A stretch of 64,000 bases of DNA. It comes from Pseudomonadota bacterium (GTDB lineage: Bacteria > Pseudomonadota > Alphaproteobacteria > Rhizobiales > Xanthobacteraceae). The DNA is taken from positions 1 through 64,000 of the forward strand of contig JAEWHP010000020.1 in NCBI GenBank assembly GCA_023387735.1, written 5' to 3'. A model generated the notes under the pieces. The model was not told the DNA's origin and ran no database searches. It saw only the letters and a list, made by a program, of their open reading frames with translations. This document shows, in pieces, positions 10,053 through 18,604 of this stretch. A program made the translations under genes and the position numbers. Every line of letters begins with the position of its first letter. Positions within the stretch are counted from its first letter, which is position 1.

Positions 10053-10505
10053 TTAACGCGAACCGGTTCCCACTTCGCTCGAAAACGCTTTGACCGGCTG
10101 CGGACGGCCGTCGTCGTCAATCGAGACGTAGGTAAAATTGCCGTCGGTCACCAGGATCGACTGCATCTCCTTGCGCCGCACGACCCAGGCTTCGAGATGG
10201 ACCGTGATCGAGGTGCGCCCGACCCGCACCAGATTGGCGTAGACGGATACGAGATCGCCGACATACACCGCCTTGCGAAAATTCATCGCATCGATCGCCA
10301 CCGTCACCGTGCGCGATTTCGCGATCTTGGAGGCGAACACGCCGCCGCCGAGATCCATCTGGCTGAGCAGCCAGCCGCCGAAGATGTCGCCGTTGGCGTT
10401 GGTGTCGGCCGGCATCGCCAGGGTGCGGATGCAGAGATCGCCGCGCGGTCCGGTCTCGGCCGAGGTCTCGGTGGAGGTCGGCGCATTCACATGAGTCCCG
10501 GTCAT
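10053..10505 (-). CDS. Acyl-CoA thioesterase (YciA-like hot-dog fold)
   Basis: A 150-residue hot-dog-fold thioesterase that hydrolyses acyl-CoA to free acid and CoA. The family core is visible: MPADTNANGDIFGGWLLSQMD contains the N/G-D-x-F-G-G segment holding the catalytic Asp, followed by FRKAVYVGDLVSVYANLVRVG and VVRRKE. The ATG at 10505 gives an N-terminal low-complexity extension of about 20 residues before the domain. The last ten residues (AFSSEVGTGSR region) are encoded within a repeated DNA element also present at about 31201-31233, so the C-terminal tail is probably a non-native replacement. Confidence 0.88.
   Translation of the reverse strand: MTGTHVNAPTSTETSAETGPRGDLCIRTLAMPADTNANGDIFGGWLLSQMDLGGGVFASKIAKSRTVTVAIDAMNFRKAVYVGDLVSVYANLVRVGRTSITVHLEAWVVRRKEMQSILVTDGNFTYVSIDDDGRPQPVKAFSSEVGTGSR
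10058..10088. repeat. Repeated element overlapping the thioesterase 3' end (copy 1)
   Basis: The segment beginning GCGAACCGGTTCCCACTTCG and ending GAAAACGCT closely matches 31206-31236 (nearly all bases identical). Here it lies inside the thioesterase frame and specifies its final residues; the second copy is intergenic. This shows that the element can be read through as protein. Confidence 0.75.
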
Positions 10506-10573
10506 ATCGATCTCGATCGCTGCAATAAGGTTGCAACGATCATAGACGACCTGGCCCCCTTGTTAAGTGTCAC

Positions 10574-11314
10574 TTACCGACGTCCCGGACCTGCCAGCAC
10601 ACCAGTTTCCCGGTAATGCCGCTGCCAGGCGGCATCGTCTGCGCGCGGCACGATTCCGGTAACGGGTCCGATCACACGCTCCAGCGCACGCCAGACATGA
10701 AGCCCGTCGCAGACGTAGTTTGCCCATCCGTTCACCACGCAATAATGGATCGTGTGATTGTGATGGTGGACCCAGTGGTGCGCCGGCGGGCAGACCAGGT
10801 GAAGCCGCTGCGCCAGCCGCATGATTGCCGAGCGGGCCGGCTTGTGTGCAAGATTGTGAAAATGCATGCCGAACAGCAGGCAGACCGAGCTGATGAACCA
10901 CAGCAGCATCAGCGTCCAGGTCGCGGCCGAGACCGGACACAAAGCGGTGACCATAGCGGCAAAGCCGAACACCGCCGCGCTCGGCGCAGAACCGTACGAG
11001 GCATTTTCCAGAAAGCCGTAGACATGGTCGGGATGGGTATGATGTTCGCGGGTGATCGCGATCGCACGCCCCATGGTCCGCTCGTCGAACCAGGTGTCCA
11101 TTGCCCAATGCACCGCGCCGGATGAAAAGTCGGCCAGGAAATAGCCAGCCAGCAGTGCCGCCACCAGATAAGTCCCGCTCAATCCGGCAACCGTGAAATG
11201 ATAAGCGAGCCAGGATGCGCAAAACAGGATGACGGCAGTATTGGCGCCGATCCAGAACTGCATGGTCCTGATCTCGCGAGGCGTAGCGTGCTTGAAAATC
11301 GGCGTCGTTTGCAT
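10574..11314 (-). CDS. CarF/TMEM189-family lipid desaturase (plasmanyl desaturase-like)
   Basis: A 246-residue membrane protein of the family that includes bacterial CarF and animal TMEM189/PEDS1, which introduces the vinyl-ether bond of plasmalogens. Membrane helices lie at about residues 18-60 and 90-130. The histidine motifs expected for a di-iron desaturase are present: HWAMD, EHHTHP, HFHNLAHK, PAHHWVHHHNH and the conserved NGWAN near H-x-x-Y-C. The start at 11314 (MQTTPIFKH) is preferred; an upstream ATG-like start at 11365 adds 17 unrelated residues. The neighbours are lipid genes (thioesterase, fad operon). Family assignment is strong; the actual substrate is inferred. Confidence 0.82.
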   Translation of the reverse strand: MQTTPIFKHATPREIRTMQFWIGANTAVILFCASWLAYHFTVAGLSGTYLVAALLAGYFLADFSSGAVHWAMDTWFDERTMGRAIAITREHHTHPDHVYGFLENASYGSAPSAAVFGFAAMVTALCPVSAATWTLMLLWFISSVCLLFGMHFHNLAHKPARSAIMRLAQRLHLVCPPAHHWVHHHNHTIHYCVVNGWANYVCDGLHVWRALERVIGPVTGIVPRADDAAWQRHYRETGVLAGPGRR

Positions 11315-11459
11315 GGCGCCGCAATATGGAGATACGACCTCTGATCGCTGCGACAAATAGCACAATCAGAGGGCAAGCGCCATGATGTGACAGCGCCATG
11401 CGGTATCGGTCGGCACGATTGCACTTGCCAAAACGCGGGATATGGCTGCTTGGCGTCTG

Positions 11460-13556
11460 CTACTTGAAATTCTCCCAGCCGGCATCGGGCGTAAATCGTC
11501 CGCCGAATTTATCCGTCAACGCGTCCAGCGTCGCGACCACGTTCTCCACGCCACGGGTGCGCGCATAGTTCAAGGGCCCGCCGCGGAACGGCGCGTAGCC
11601 GGTACCGAAAATGACGGCGCCATCGACCACATCCGCATTGTCGACGATGCCTTCGCGCAAGGCTGCGACGCAGACGTTCGACATCGGCAGGATCAGCCGG
11701 TCGATCATCTCCGCGGTCGGCTCCGTGGTCGCGGGTGGATCGGACGAGGTATCGGCCTTGCCGTCCTTCCAGGTGTAAAAACCCTTGCCGGACTTGCGGC
11801 CAAGTTCACCCCGCGCAACCTTGTCGCGCAACCAGGCCGGCGTCGGCGGCAACTGGTCGCCGAATTTCGAGCGCAGCATGTCGCCGACATCGAGGCAGAT
11901 ATCGAGGCCGACCTGATCGGCCAGTTCGATCGGGCCCATCGGCATGCCGAACTTCTTCGCGGCGGCATCGATCACCGATTTGTCGATCTTCTCGTCCAGC
12001 ATCAGCATCGCTTCCAGCATGTACGGCGTCAGCGCGCGGTTGACGAGGAAGCCGGGCGACGACTTCACCGGCAGCGGCAGCCGGTCGATGGCGCCGACGA
12101 ACGCGAGCGCCTGCTTCAGGAGCTGCGCGTCCGTGCCGTCGTGGCTGACGACCTCGACGAGTTGCAGCCGCGATACCGGATTGAAGAAGTGCAGGCCCAA
12201 TAGCCGCTCGGGCTTCGCGAGCGTGGTGCGCAGATCCTGCAGCGGAATGCTGGAAGTGTTGGTCGCCAGGATCGCGCCGGGCTTCATCTTCGGCTCGAGC
12301 CCGGCATAGACCTTTTGCTTCAGCTCCAGCTTTTCCGGCACCGCCTCGATGATGAGATCGGCGTTGCGGACGCCCTCGGCCTGCATGTCCGGGATCAATC
12401 GATCCAGCGCGTCGCGCACGGCGGTGCGCTTGCGCAGGATTTTTCCGAACAGATCGGCCGCGCGCTTGATCGCGCTTGCGATCGGCTCCGGCTTCATGTC
12501 GGCCAGCGGCACCCGCATGTCCTGGCCGGCGCACCAGGCGGCGATGTCGCCGCCCATCGCGCCGGCGCCGATGACGTGAACGTGCTCGATCCTGTTGCCG
12601 CTGCCGGCGAGCTTCTTCATCTGCTCGCGCAGGAAGAACACCCGGATCAGGTTCTGCGCGGTCGGCGTCACCATCAGCCTGGCAAACGACGGCTGCTCCG
12701 CGCGCAGCATCGCCAGCCGGTCGCCGCCATGCTTTTCCCAGAGATCGATCAGCGCATAGGGCGCCGGGTAATGCTCCTGCGGCGCCGCCTTGGCGGCCTC
12801 GCGGCGCATGCGCGAAGCGGCAAATCCCCTGACGGAGCCGAATCCGAACAGGGTATTGAACATCCCCGGCCGCGCGCGCTTCAGGCGGCCGGACACGGCG
12901 TCCTTGACCGCGTTGAGGACGTGCCGCTCCTGCGTCACCGCATCGACCAGCCCGAGCGACTTTGCCTTCCGTGCATCGATGGTCTTGCCGGTCAGCATCA
13001 ACGGCATTGACTGCATCGGATTGACCAGTTGCGTGAAGCGCGCGGTACCGCCGAGGCCGGGATGCAGGCCGAGCATCACCTCGGGGAAACCGAACCGCGC
13101 ATCCTCAATCGCAATCCGCATCTGGCAGGTGAGCGCGACTTCGAGGCCGCCGCCGAGGCAGAAGCCGTGAATCACGGCAACCGTCGGAATTTTCAATTCT
13201 TCGAGGCGATTGATCACCGCATGCGCACGGCCGATCTCCATCTCGACCGCACCGGGATCGCTGGCGCCGCGGAACGCGTTGACGTCGGCGCCGGCAATGA
13301 AGCCGGATGTCTTGGCGGAGCGGATGACGAGCCCTGTCGGCCGCTGGGATTCCAGCTCGGCGAGCACCTTGTCGAGTTCCTCGATCAGGTCCGCCGAAAG
13401 GGTATTGGCGCTGGTGCCGTCGCGGTCGAACAACAGCCAGGCGACGCCGTCGGCATCGCGGGTCAGTTTGAAATTCCTGTACGCGCTATTGGCATCGGGT
13501 TTCGGGCCCAGTTCGAGCACGCGATCGCCGAGAAGGTTCATGATCCGAGATTCCAT
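11460..13556 (-). CDS. fadJ: Fatty-acid oxidation multifunctional protein FadJ/FadB (hydratase + 3-hydroxyacyl-CoA dehydrogenase)
   Basis: A 698-residue two-domain enzyme for the second and third steps of beta-oxidation. Residues about 15-200 are an enoyl-CoA hydratase with the oxyanion segments FIAGADVNAF and GFCLGGGLE and the active-site glutamate in FGFPEVMLG. From about residue 310 comes the NAD-binding fold (HVIGAGAMGGDIAAW), then HFFNPVSRLQLVEVV of the 3-hydroxyacyl-CoA dehydrogenase. Start at ATG 13556 is preferred over the GTG at 13562; both lie at the stop of fadI, so translation is coupled. FadJ versus FadB cannot be settled; length and the FadI-sized partner favour FadJ. Confidence 0.9.
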   Translation of the reverse strand: MESRIMNLLGDRVLELGPKPDANSAYRNFKLTRDADGVAWLLFDRDGTSANTLSADLIEELDKVLAELESQRPTGLVIRSAKTSGFIAGADVNAFRGASDPGAVEMEIGRAHAVINRLEELKIPTVAVIHGFCLGGGLEVALTCQMRIAIEDARFGFPEVMLGLHPGLGGTARFTQLVNPMQSMPLMLTGKTIDARKAKSLGLVDAVTQERHVLNAVKDAVSGRLKRARPGMFNTLFGFGSVRGFAASRMRREAAKAAPQEHYPAPYALIDLWEKHGGDRLAMLRAEQPSFARLMVTPTAQNLIRVFFLREQMKKLAGSGNRIEHVHVIGAGAMGGDIAAWCAGQDMRVPLADMKPEPIASAIKRAADLFGKILRKRTAVRDALDRLIPDMQAEGVRNADLIIEAVPEKLELKQKVYAGLEPKMKPGAILATNTSSIPLQDLRTTLAKPERLLGLHFFNPVSRLQLVEVVSHDGTDAQLLKQALAFVGAIDRLPLPVKSSPGFLVNRALTPYMLEAMLMLDEKIDKSVIDAAAKKFGMPMGPIELADQVGLDICLDVGDMLRSKFGDQLPPTPAWLRDKVARGELGRKSGKGFYTWKDGKADTSSDPPATTEPTAEMIDRLILPMSNVCVAALREGIVDNADVVDGAVIFGTGYAPFRGGPLNYARTRGVENVVATLDALTDKFGGRFTPDAGWENFK

Positions 13557-13558
13557 GA

Positions 13559-14842
13559 TCACACCGTCTCAATCAGCATCGCACCGCCCTGCCCGCCGCC
13601 GATACATTCGGTGGCGATGCCGCGCCTGGTGCCCAATCGTTTCATGGCGTTGACGAGATGCAGCACGATGCGGTTGCCGCTGCACCCCACAGGGTGGCCG
13701 AGGCTGATCGCGCCGCCATCGACGTTCAGCTTAGTCTGGTCGAGTTCACCCGCAGCGCCGTCAAGGCCGAGAATTTCCTTGCAGAACTTTTCGTCGTTCC
13801 AGGCGGCTAGGCAGCCCAGCACCTGGGTCGCAAACGCCTCGTTCAACTCCCAGGTCTCGATGTCGGACAGCGTCAGTTCGTTGCGCTTCAAGAGTTCCGT
13901 CGCCGACAGCACCGGGCCGAGGCCCATGATGCCGGGATCGAGCGCCGACCACTGGCTGTCCAGAATCACTGCCTTCGGCGTCAGCCCGTGTTTGGCGACG
14001 GCCTCCTCGGAGGCGAGGATCACCCAGGAGGCGCCGTCGGTGATCTGCGAGGAATTGCCGGCGGTGACCTTGCCCCACGGGCGCTCGAACACCGGCTTCA
14101 ACCTGGCCAACGACTCCGGCGTTGAGTCCGGCCGCACGCCGTCGTCGTGATCGTAGAATTTGCCGTCGCGCGCAAACGATGTCTCCACCTCGCCCTTGAG
14201 CCAGCCTTCCGATTGCGCCTTCGCCAGCCGCCGGTGGCTTTCGGCCGCATAGGCGTCCGACTGCGCGCGGGTGATGCCGAAGAGATGCCCGACCACTTCG
14301 GCGGTCTGGCCCATGTTCAGCTCGGTGATGGGATCGGTGAGACCCCGTTCCAGCCCGATGACCGGCTTGAGATAGCTGGGCCTCACCTTCAGCGCGGCCA
14401 TGATCTTCGCGCCGATACCCTTGGCGCCGGCAACGCCCGCGAACCAGCGCACGCCCTGCTGCGGCCACACCAGCGGCGCGTGGCTCAGCGCTTCCGCACC
14501 GCCGGCCAGGATCAGGTCGGAGACGCCCTCGCGGATGTAGCGGTAGCCGGTGTCGATCGACTGCATGCCCGAGCCGCAATTGATCTGCACCGTGAAGGCG
14601 ACCATCCTCTCGCCCATGCCGAGCCGCAGCGCGGCGACACGGGCCGGGTTCATCTCGTCGGCGATGACGTTGACGCAGCCCAGGATCACCTGATCGAAAG
14701 CGTCGGGCGCAAACGGCTGCCGCGCCAGCAGCGGCCGGCCGCATTGCACGGCGAGATCGACCGGGGTGAACGGCCCGGGACCGGAGCGCGCCTTCAGGAA
14801 CGGCGTCCGGCTGCCGTCGATAATAAAGACCGGTCGTGCCAT
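13559..14842 (-). CDS. fadI: Acetyl-CoA acyltransferase (thiolase) FadI
   Basis: A 427-residue thiolase that cleaves 3-ketoacyl-CoA with CoA in the last step of beta-oxidation. The acyl-accepting cysteine is in INCGSGMQSID (about residue 90), the base pair of motifs is GHPVGCSGNR (His) and ECIGGGQGGAM (second Cys), and NEAFATQVLG is the conserved NEAF segment. The length matches the long FadI type rather than FadA (about 387). The ATG overlaps the fadE stop by one base and its stop overlaps the start of the next gene, so the three enzymes are made from one transcript. Confidence 0.92.
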   Translation of the reverse strand: MARPVFIIDGSRTPFLKARSGPGPFTPVDLAVQCGRPLLARQPFAPDAFDQVILGCVNVIADEMNPARVAALRLGMGERMVAFTVQINCGSGMQSIDTGYRYIREGVSDLILAGGAEALSHAPLVWPQQGVRWFAGVAGAKGIGAKIMAALKVRPSYLKPVIGLERGLTDPITELNMGQTAEVVGHLFGITRAQSDAYAAESHRRLAKAQSEGWLKGEVETSFARDGKFYDHDDGVRPDSTPESLARLKPVFERPWGKVTAGNSSQITDGASWVILASEEAVAKHGLTPKAVILDSQWSALDPGIMGLGPVLSATELLKRNELTLSDIETWELNEAFATQVLGCLAAWNDEKFCKEILGLDGAAGELDQTKLNVDGGAISLGHPVGCSGNRIVLHLVNAMKRLGTRRGIATECIGGGQGGAMLIETV

Positions 14843-17109
14843 CAGCTTGCCGCCCTCTGCTCACCCAGTTCCTGGAAGAACTGATGCACATCGGCCGGCT
14901 TCCTGTAAATCGGCGACAGCGCTTCGGCGGCGAAATCGTCGACCTCGATCACCTTCGACACGGCCTCATGCGCCGCCTTGAGATTTTCGCCCTGGGCTTG
15001 TGTGATGACGCCCTTCTTCACGGCTTCCTTCCAGTCATGCAGGCGCGCCGCCCGCATCTGCCTGGAAATGCCCTCGGCTGCCGTGACCAGCAGGAACGCC
15101 TTTTCCAGCCGGGCCACGCCGCCATCGTCGTCGACGCGCGACAGGTCGGCCGTCAGGCGGTCGCGCGCCGCAGACGGCTCCAGCACCAGCTGCGCGCATT
15201 GATGCACGACGCGGTCAGACGGGCCGAGCACCCTGGCGCCGAGCGGCTGGATCAGGAATTTCAGGATCACCGCCACGAACCGGTTCGGCAGATTGGCCAG
15301 GATCTCCGCAAAACGGTTCTCGATGGTGCGGAAGCCGCTGGCCATGCACCATTCCAGCGCCGCGAAATCGGCCTGCTGCCGCCCCTCGTCCTGCCAGCGC
15401 TTCAACGCGGCCGACAGCAAATAGAGTTCGGACAGGATGTCGCCGAAACGGGCCGAGAGCATTTCCTTGCGCTTGAGCGCGCCGCCGAGCGTCAGCAGCG
15501 CCATGTCGGCGCACAACGCGAACGCCGACGAATAGCGCGAGAGCTGTCGATAGAACCGCGTCGCCTCGCCGGCATCCGGCGCTGGCGCAAAACGGCCGCC
15601 GGTCCAGCTCCGACCCCAGGCGCGGAACATGGTCTTGAAGCTGTGGCCGACATGATTCCAGAACGCCTTGTCGAAGGCGTCGAGCCCCTTGGCGCGGTCG
15701 GTTTCACTCAGCGCATTCATTTCATCAAGCAGGAAAGGATGAGCGCGAATAGCGCCCTGGCCGAACACGATGAGGTTTCGCGTCAGGATATTGGCGCCCT
15801 CGACGGTGATGCCGACCGGCACCGCGCGATAAAGACTGCCCATGTAATTCTGCGGCCCGTCGATCACGGCTTTTCCGCCATGGATGTCCATGGCGTCGTC
15901 GATCACGATCCGCATCCGCTCGGTGGCGTGCAGCTTCATGATGCCGGAAATGACCGCCGGATGGTGCCCCTGGTTGAGCGCAGCACACGTCAGCCGGCGC
16001 GCGGCGTCGAGCAGGTAGGCGGTGCCGGCGATGCGGGCGAGTGGCTCTTCGATGCCTTCGAACTTGCCGATGGCGATGCCGAACTGTTCGCGGATTCTCG
16101 CATAGGCGCCGGTGGTGCGCGCGGCGTAGGCGGCGCCAGCGGCAGACAGCGACGGCAGCGAGATGCCGCGGCCGGCGGCGAGCGCCGTCATCAGCATCTT
16201 CCAGCCCTGCCCGAGCCGCGCCTGCCCACCGATGATGTAGTCCAGCGGGATAAAGACGTCGCGGCCCCAGTTCGGGCCGTTCTGGAACACCTGCATCGAC
16301 GGCAGATGCCTGCGGCCAATCTCGACGCCGGGCAGATGGGTCGGAATCAGCGCAACCGTAATGCCGAGCTCTTCCTGCTGGCCCACCAGATGATCGGGAT
16401 CATAGGCCTTGAAGGCGAGGCCAAGCAGCGTCGCGACCGGACCCAGCGTGATGTAGCGCTTGTGCCAGTTCAGCCGCAGGCCGAGCACTTCGCGGCCCTC
16501 GAAATTGCCCTTGCAGATGATGCCGGTGTCGACCATCGAGGCCGCATCGGAGCCCGCTTCCGGGCTGGTCAGGCCGAAGCAGGGAATGTCGGTGCCCTCG
16601 GCCAGCCGCGGCAGCCATTTCAGCTGCTGTTCGGTCGTGCCAAAGCGCATCAAGAGTTCGCCGGGCCCGAGCGAGTTCGGCACCATCACGGTGACGGCCG
16701 CGGTGAGCGAGCGCGACGACAGCTTGCGCACCACTTCCGAGTGCGCGTAGGGCGAGAAGCCGAGCCCGCCATATTCCTTCGGGATGATCATGCCGAAGAA
16801 CCTGTGGCGCTTGATGAAGGTCCATGCCTCCGGCGGCAGGTCGCGCCATTCCCAGTTGATCTTCCATTCGTCGAGCATGGCGCAGAGCTCGTCGACCGGG
16901 CCGTTGAGGAAGGCCTGCTCTTCCGCGGTCAATGTCGCCGGCGCGGTCGCCAGCAACTTCGACCAGTCGGGATTGCCGGTGAAGAGATCGGCGTCCCACC
17001 AGACGTCGCCGGCTTCGAGCGCCTCGCGCTCGGTATCGGACATCGCCGGCAACACGCCGCGTGCCCAGGAGAAAATCGGCTTGCTGATGAAATCGCGGCG
17101 GAAGCTCAT
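14842..17109 (-). CDS. fadE: Acyl-CoA dehydrogenase FadE
   Basis: A 755-residue acyl-CoA dehydrogenase of the long FadE type, which makes the first double bond in fatty-acid oxidation. The N-terminal segment MSFRRDFISKPIFSWARGVL, the FAD-binding LTSPEAGSDAASM and the C-terminal extension (DUF1974-like) beyond residue about 450 are characteristic of FadE, compared with about 380 residues for short dehydrogenases. The start is ATG 17109; the frame from 17169 adds 20 unrelated residues. It is the promoter-proximal gene of fadE-fadI-fadJ. An inverted repeat at 17232-17285 lies just upstream and may bear on its control. Confidence 0.92.
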   Translation of the reverse strand: MSFRRDFISKPIFSWARGVLPAMSDTEREALEAGDVWWDADLFTGNPDWSKLLATAPATLTAEEQAFLNGPVDELCAMLDEWKINWEWRDLPPEAWTFIKRHRFFGMIIPKEYGGLGFSPYAHSEVVRKLSSRSLTAAVTVMVPNSLGPGELLMRFGTTEQQLKWLPRLAEGTDIPCFGLTSPEAGSDAASMVDTGIICKGNFEGREVLGLRLNWHKRYITLGPVATLLGLAFKAYDPDHLVGQQEELGITVALIPTHLPGVEIGRRHLPSMQVFQNGPNWGRDVFIPLDYIIGGQARLGQGWKMLMTALAAGRGISLPSLSAAGAAYAARTTGAYARIREQFGIAIGKFEGIEEPLARIAGTAYLLDAARRLTCAALNQGHHPAVISGIMKLHATERMRIVIDDAMDIHGGKAVIDGPQNYMGSLYRAVPVGITVEGANILTRNLIVFGQGAIRAHPFLLDEMNALSETDRAKGLDAFDKAFWNHVGHSFKTMFRAWGRSWTGGRFAPAPDAGEATRFYRQLSRYSSAFALCADMALLTLGGALKRKEMLSARFGDILSELYLLSAALKRWQDEGRQQADFAALEWCMASGFRTIENRFAEILANLPNRFVAVILKFLIQPLGARVLGPSDRVVHQCAQLVLEPSAARDRLTADLSRVDDDGGVARLEKAFLLVTAAEGISRQMRAARLHDWKEAVKKGVITQAQGENLKAAHEAVSKVIEVDDFAAEALSPIYRKPADVHQFFQELGEQRAAS

Positions 17110-17231
17110 GGCGAACCCTCCTGGTCTGCGGCGCGACGTCGCGTCCACCTGTGCCAATCGACGGCCCACTCTAGCGGAAAAGCACGGGTTTCGGAGACGT
17201 TTCGTTTTGAGAATGAAGCGAAATTGATGAA

Positions 17232-17285
17232 CCGGACAATAACGGCTGACAGCCGAACCCGTTCCAAAAGCGCTGCATTGTCCGG
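17232..17285. promoter_or_regulatory. Inverted repeat upstream of fadE
   Basis: Nine-base arms CCGGACAAT (17232-17240) and ATTGTCCGG (17277-17285) are 36 bases apart and match exactly. The spacer holds a second small palindrome, CGGCTGACAGCCG. The position, about 125-175 bases upstream of fadE, suits a regulatory site or an extended hairpin. No T-run follows, so it is not a standard terminator. Confidence 0.5.
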
Positions 17286-17363
17286 CGTTTAGAGAATGGC
17301 TTCGCTACCGGTGAGCAAGCAGCGCGCGAGACGCGGCCGATCCGCGCAGACCGGCTCGCAAGC

Positions 17364-17630
17364 TCACGAATGGCGCTTGCTGCGACGACGCTCGTTGGGG
17401 ACGAACACGGCGAATACTTCCCTGACGCGAACGGCAGGCGTGACATCGCGCGTAAAGCGAAGCTCTGATTTCGCCCGCGTTTCCCCCTGCCGAGGCGCAT
17501 AAAGCGCGCTGTCGTAAAGCGATCCGTCGAACCGCAAGTCGGCATCGCCATCAGCGAGATAGGCGTTTGAAACGAACAGCAATACGAGCAGCGCCGATCC
17601 GGCGTAGGTAAAATATCTGGAAATGGGCAT
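17364..17630 (-). CDS. Small exported or membrane-anchored hypothetical protein
   Basis: An 88-residue protein with a hydrophobic N-terminus (residues 9-27, TYAGSALLVLLFVSNAYLAD), which is either a signal peptide or an anchor. The rest is charged and ends in a basic run, NERRRSKRHS. There is no known domain and no cysteine pair. It stands alone between fadE and a repeat-rich gap. The amino-acid composition and the sensible signal sequence support a real gene; a longer frame on the same strand overlapping it (17171-17812) is rejected. Confidence 0.6.
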   Translation of the reverse strand: MPISRYFTYAGSALLVLLFVSNAYLADGDADLRFDGSLYDSALYAPRQGETRAKSELRFTRDVTPAVRVREVFAVFVPNERRRSKRHS

Positions 17631-18204
17631 TGAAAGCCGAGCCTCCCCCTTCTTGGAAAGGAGGGTGCACAGTTCGCGATAAAGCCCAGGTTTAAGAGCA
17701 CCCGGCTTTTGCCGGAGCGGTTGGTCGACGGTTTAGAAGTTATGATAATTTTTAGCGAATTTCTCCGCGTCATTCCGGGGCTCGCGAAGCGAGAACCCGG
17801 AATCCATGGCAAGGCGGGTTACGCGGCCCGATGGATTCCGGGCCTGCGCCCTTTTCGGGCGCATCCCGGAATGACTCGTCAGGCCGTCAGGTTCGCGCAC
17901 GCTGACGAACATGCATCGTCAACGTGAGATGCGCAGAATCGACTTCAGGTTGTCAATGCTCGATCGCACCCGCCATCTCTCGCGACGCAGGATCGCGCCG
18001 GCTCGTCGAGCGGACGTCGATCAGACGAACCGCAACAGACCATTAGGCAAATCGGGAGATATCGGCGGAAGTTATGCCTCCATATCGAAGCAGTATTTGT
18101 CACGGCGAGTGACCCGAACTACGACATCCGCACGCCGGACAGCGCGCTGCGCACGACCTGTGCTCACCGTCTGCTTCGATGAAAAACAAAAAAGGAAAGT
18201 GGAA
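17631..18204. other. Long intergenic region with one palindromic repeat
   Basis: No convincing gene is seen in these 574 bases. A palindromic element occupies 17769-17875. The remainder includes the promoter region for the small protein at 18205; the segment just before it (AAAACAAAAAAGGAAAG, 18183-18199) is A-rich and contains its ribosome site. Confidence 0.6.
17769..17875. repeat. Palindromic repeat with GTCATTCCGGG arms
   Basis: The outer arms GTCATTCCGGG (17769-17779) and CCCGGAATGAC (17865-17875) are exact reverse complements, with further inverted matches inside (CCCGGAATCCAT and ATGGATTCCGGG). This makes a long, stable branched hairpin. It belongs to a class of mobile-looking palindromes seen in alphaproteobacterial genomes. 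Only one copy of this sub-type is in the window. Confidence 0.75.
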
Positions 18205-18495
18205 ATGTTGAAGTCACGTATCGGCCTCGCGCTCGCGGGCGCCCTCGTCATCGGATCGTCATTGATTGCAATCGAACCGGCAAGCGCGGCCGAAGGATGC
18301 GGTCCAGGCTGGTGGCGCGGCCCGTGGGGTCATTGCCGGGATACGCCATACACCGGCCCGCTTCCGCGCGGCGGATACCAGATCGAATTTCGCGCGGCCG
18401 ATAACGGTTGCCCTCCCGGATTCTGGCGCGGTCCGTATGGCCATTGTCGCAACACGCCGTTCCACGGCCGCCTGCCAAACGGCAATTGGCAATAA
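18205..18495 (+). CDS. Small secreted Gly/Cys-rich protein with duplicated motif (GCG_CRPN-like)
   Basis: A 96-residue secreted protein. Residues 1-29 are a signal peptide ending PASAAE. The mature part carries two copies of a 20-residue unit, at about 31-50 (GCGPGWWRGPWGHCRDTPYT) and 68-87 (GCPPGFWRGPYGHCRNTPFH), each with two cysteines and a WRGP core. This is the pattern called GCG_CRPN in rhizobial and methylobacterial proteins, whose function is unknown. The ATG at 18205 follows a GGAAAGTGGA ribosome site; the longer frame upstream is not needed. A strong terminator follows at 18527. Confidence 0.75.
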   Translation: MLKSRIGLALAGALVIGSSLIAIEPASAAEGCGPGWWRGPWGHCRDTPYTGPLPRGGYQIEFRAADNGCPPGFWRGPYGHCRNTPFHGRLPNGNWQ

Positions 18496-18526
18496 CCAGC
18501 CGCGCATCCACGGATATCGAGACTGC

Positions 18527-18553
18527 AAAGACCGCCTGCGGGCGGTCTTTTTC
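18527..18553 (+). terminator. Intrinsic terminator
   Basis: AAAGACCGCC-TGCG-GGCGGTCTTTTT forms a perfect GC-rich stem with a four-base loop followed by a T-run. It lies 32 bases after the stop of the GCG_CRPN-like gene. Confidence 0.88.
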
Positions 18554-18604
18554 TATTCGGCACCAGCAGGGCTATCGTATATGGAGCTGCGTACGTGCTC
18601 GGCC

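Noticed and set aside
14836..17292. An 818-residue reading frame opposite fadE
   Set aside because: It is a GC-rich antisense shadow: the product is full of His, Arg and Gln without domains, and the opposite strand holds a clear fadE.
17171..17812. Minus-strand frame overlapping the 88-residue protein and the palindromic repeat
   Set aside because: It reads through the repeat and has low-complexity composition; the shorter frame at 17364-17630 has a sensible signal sequence.
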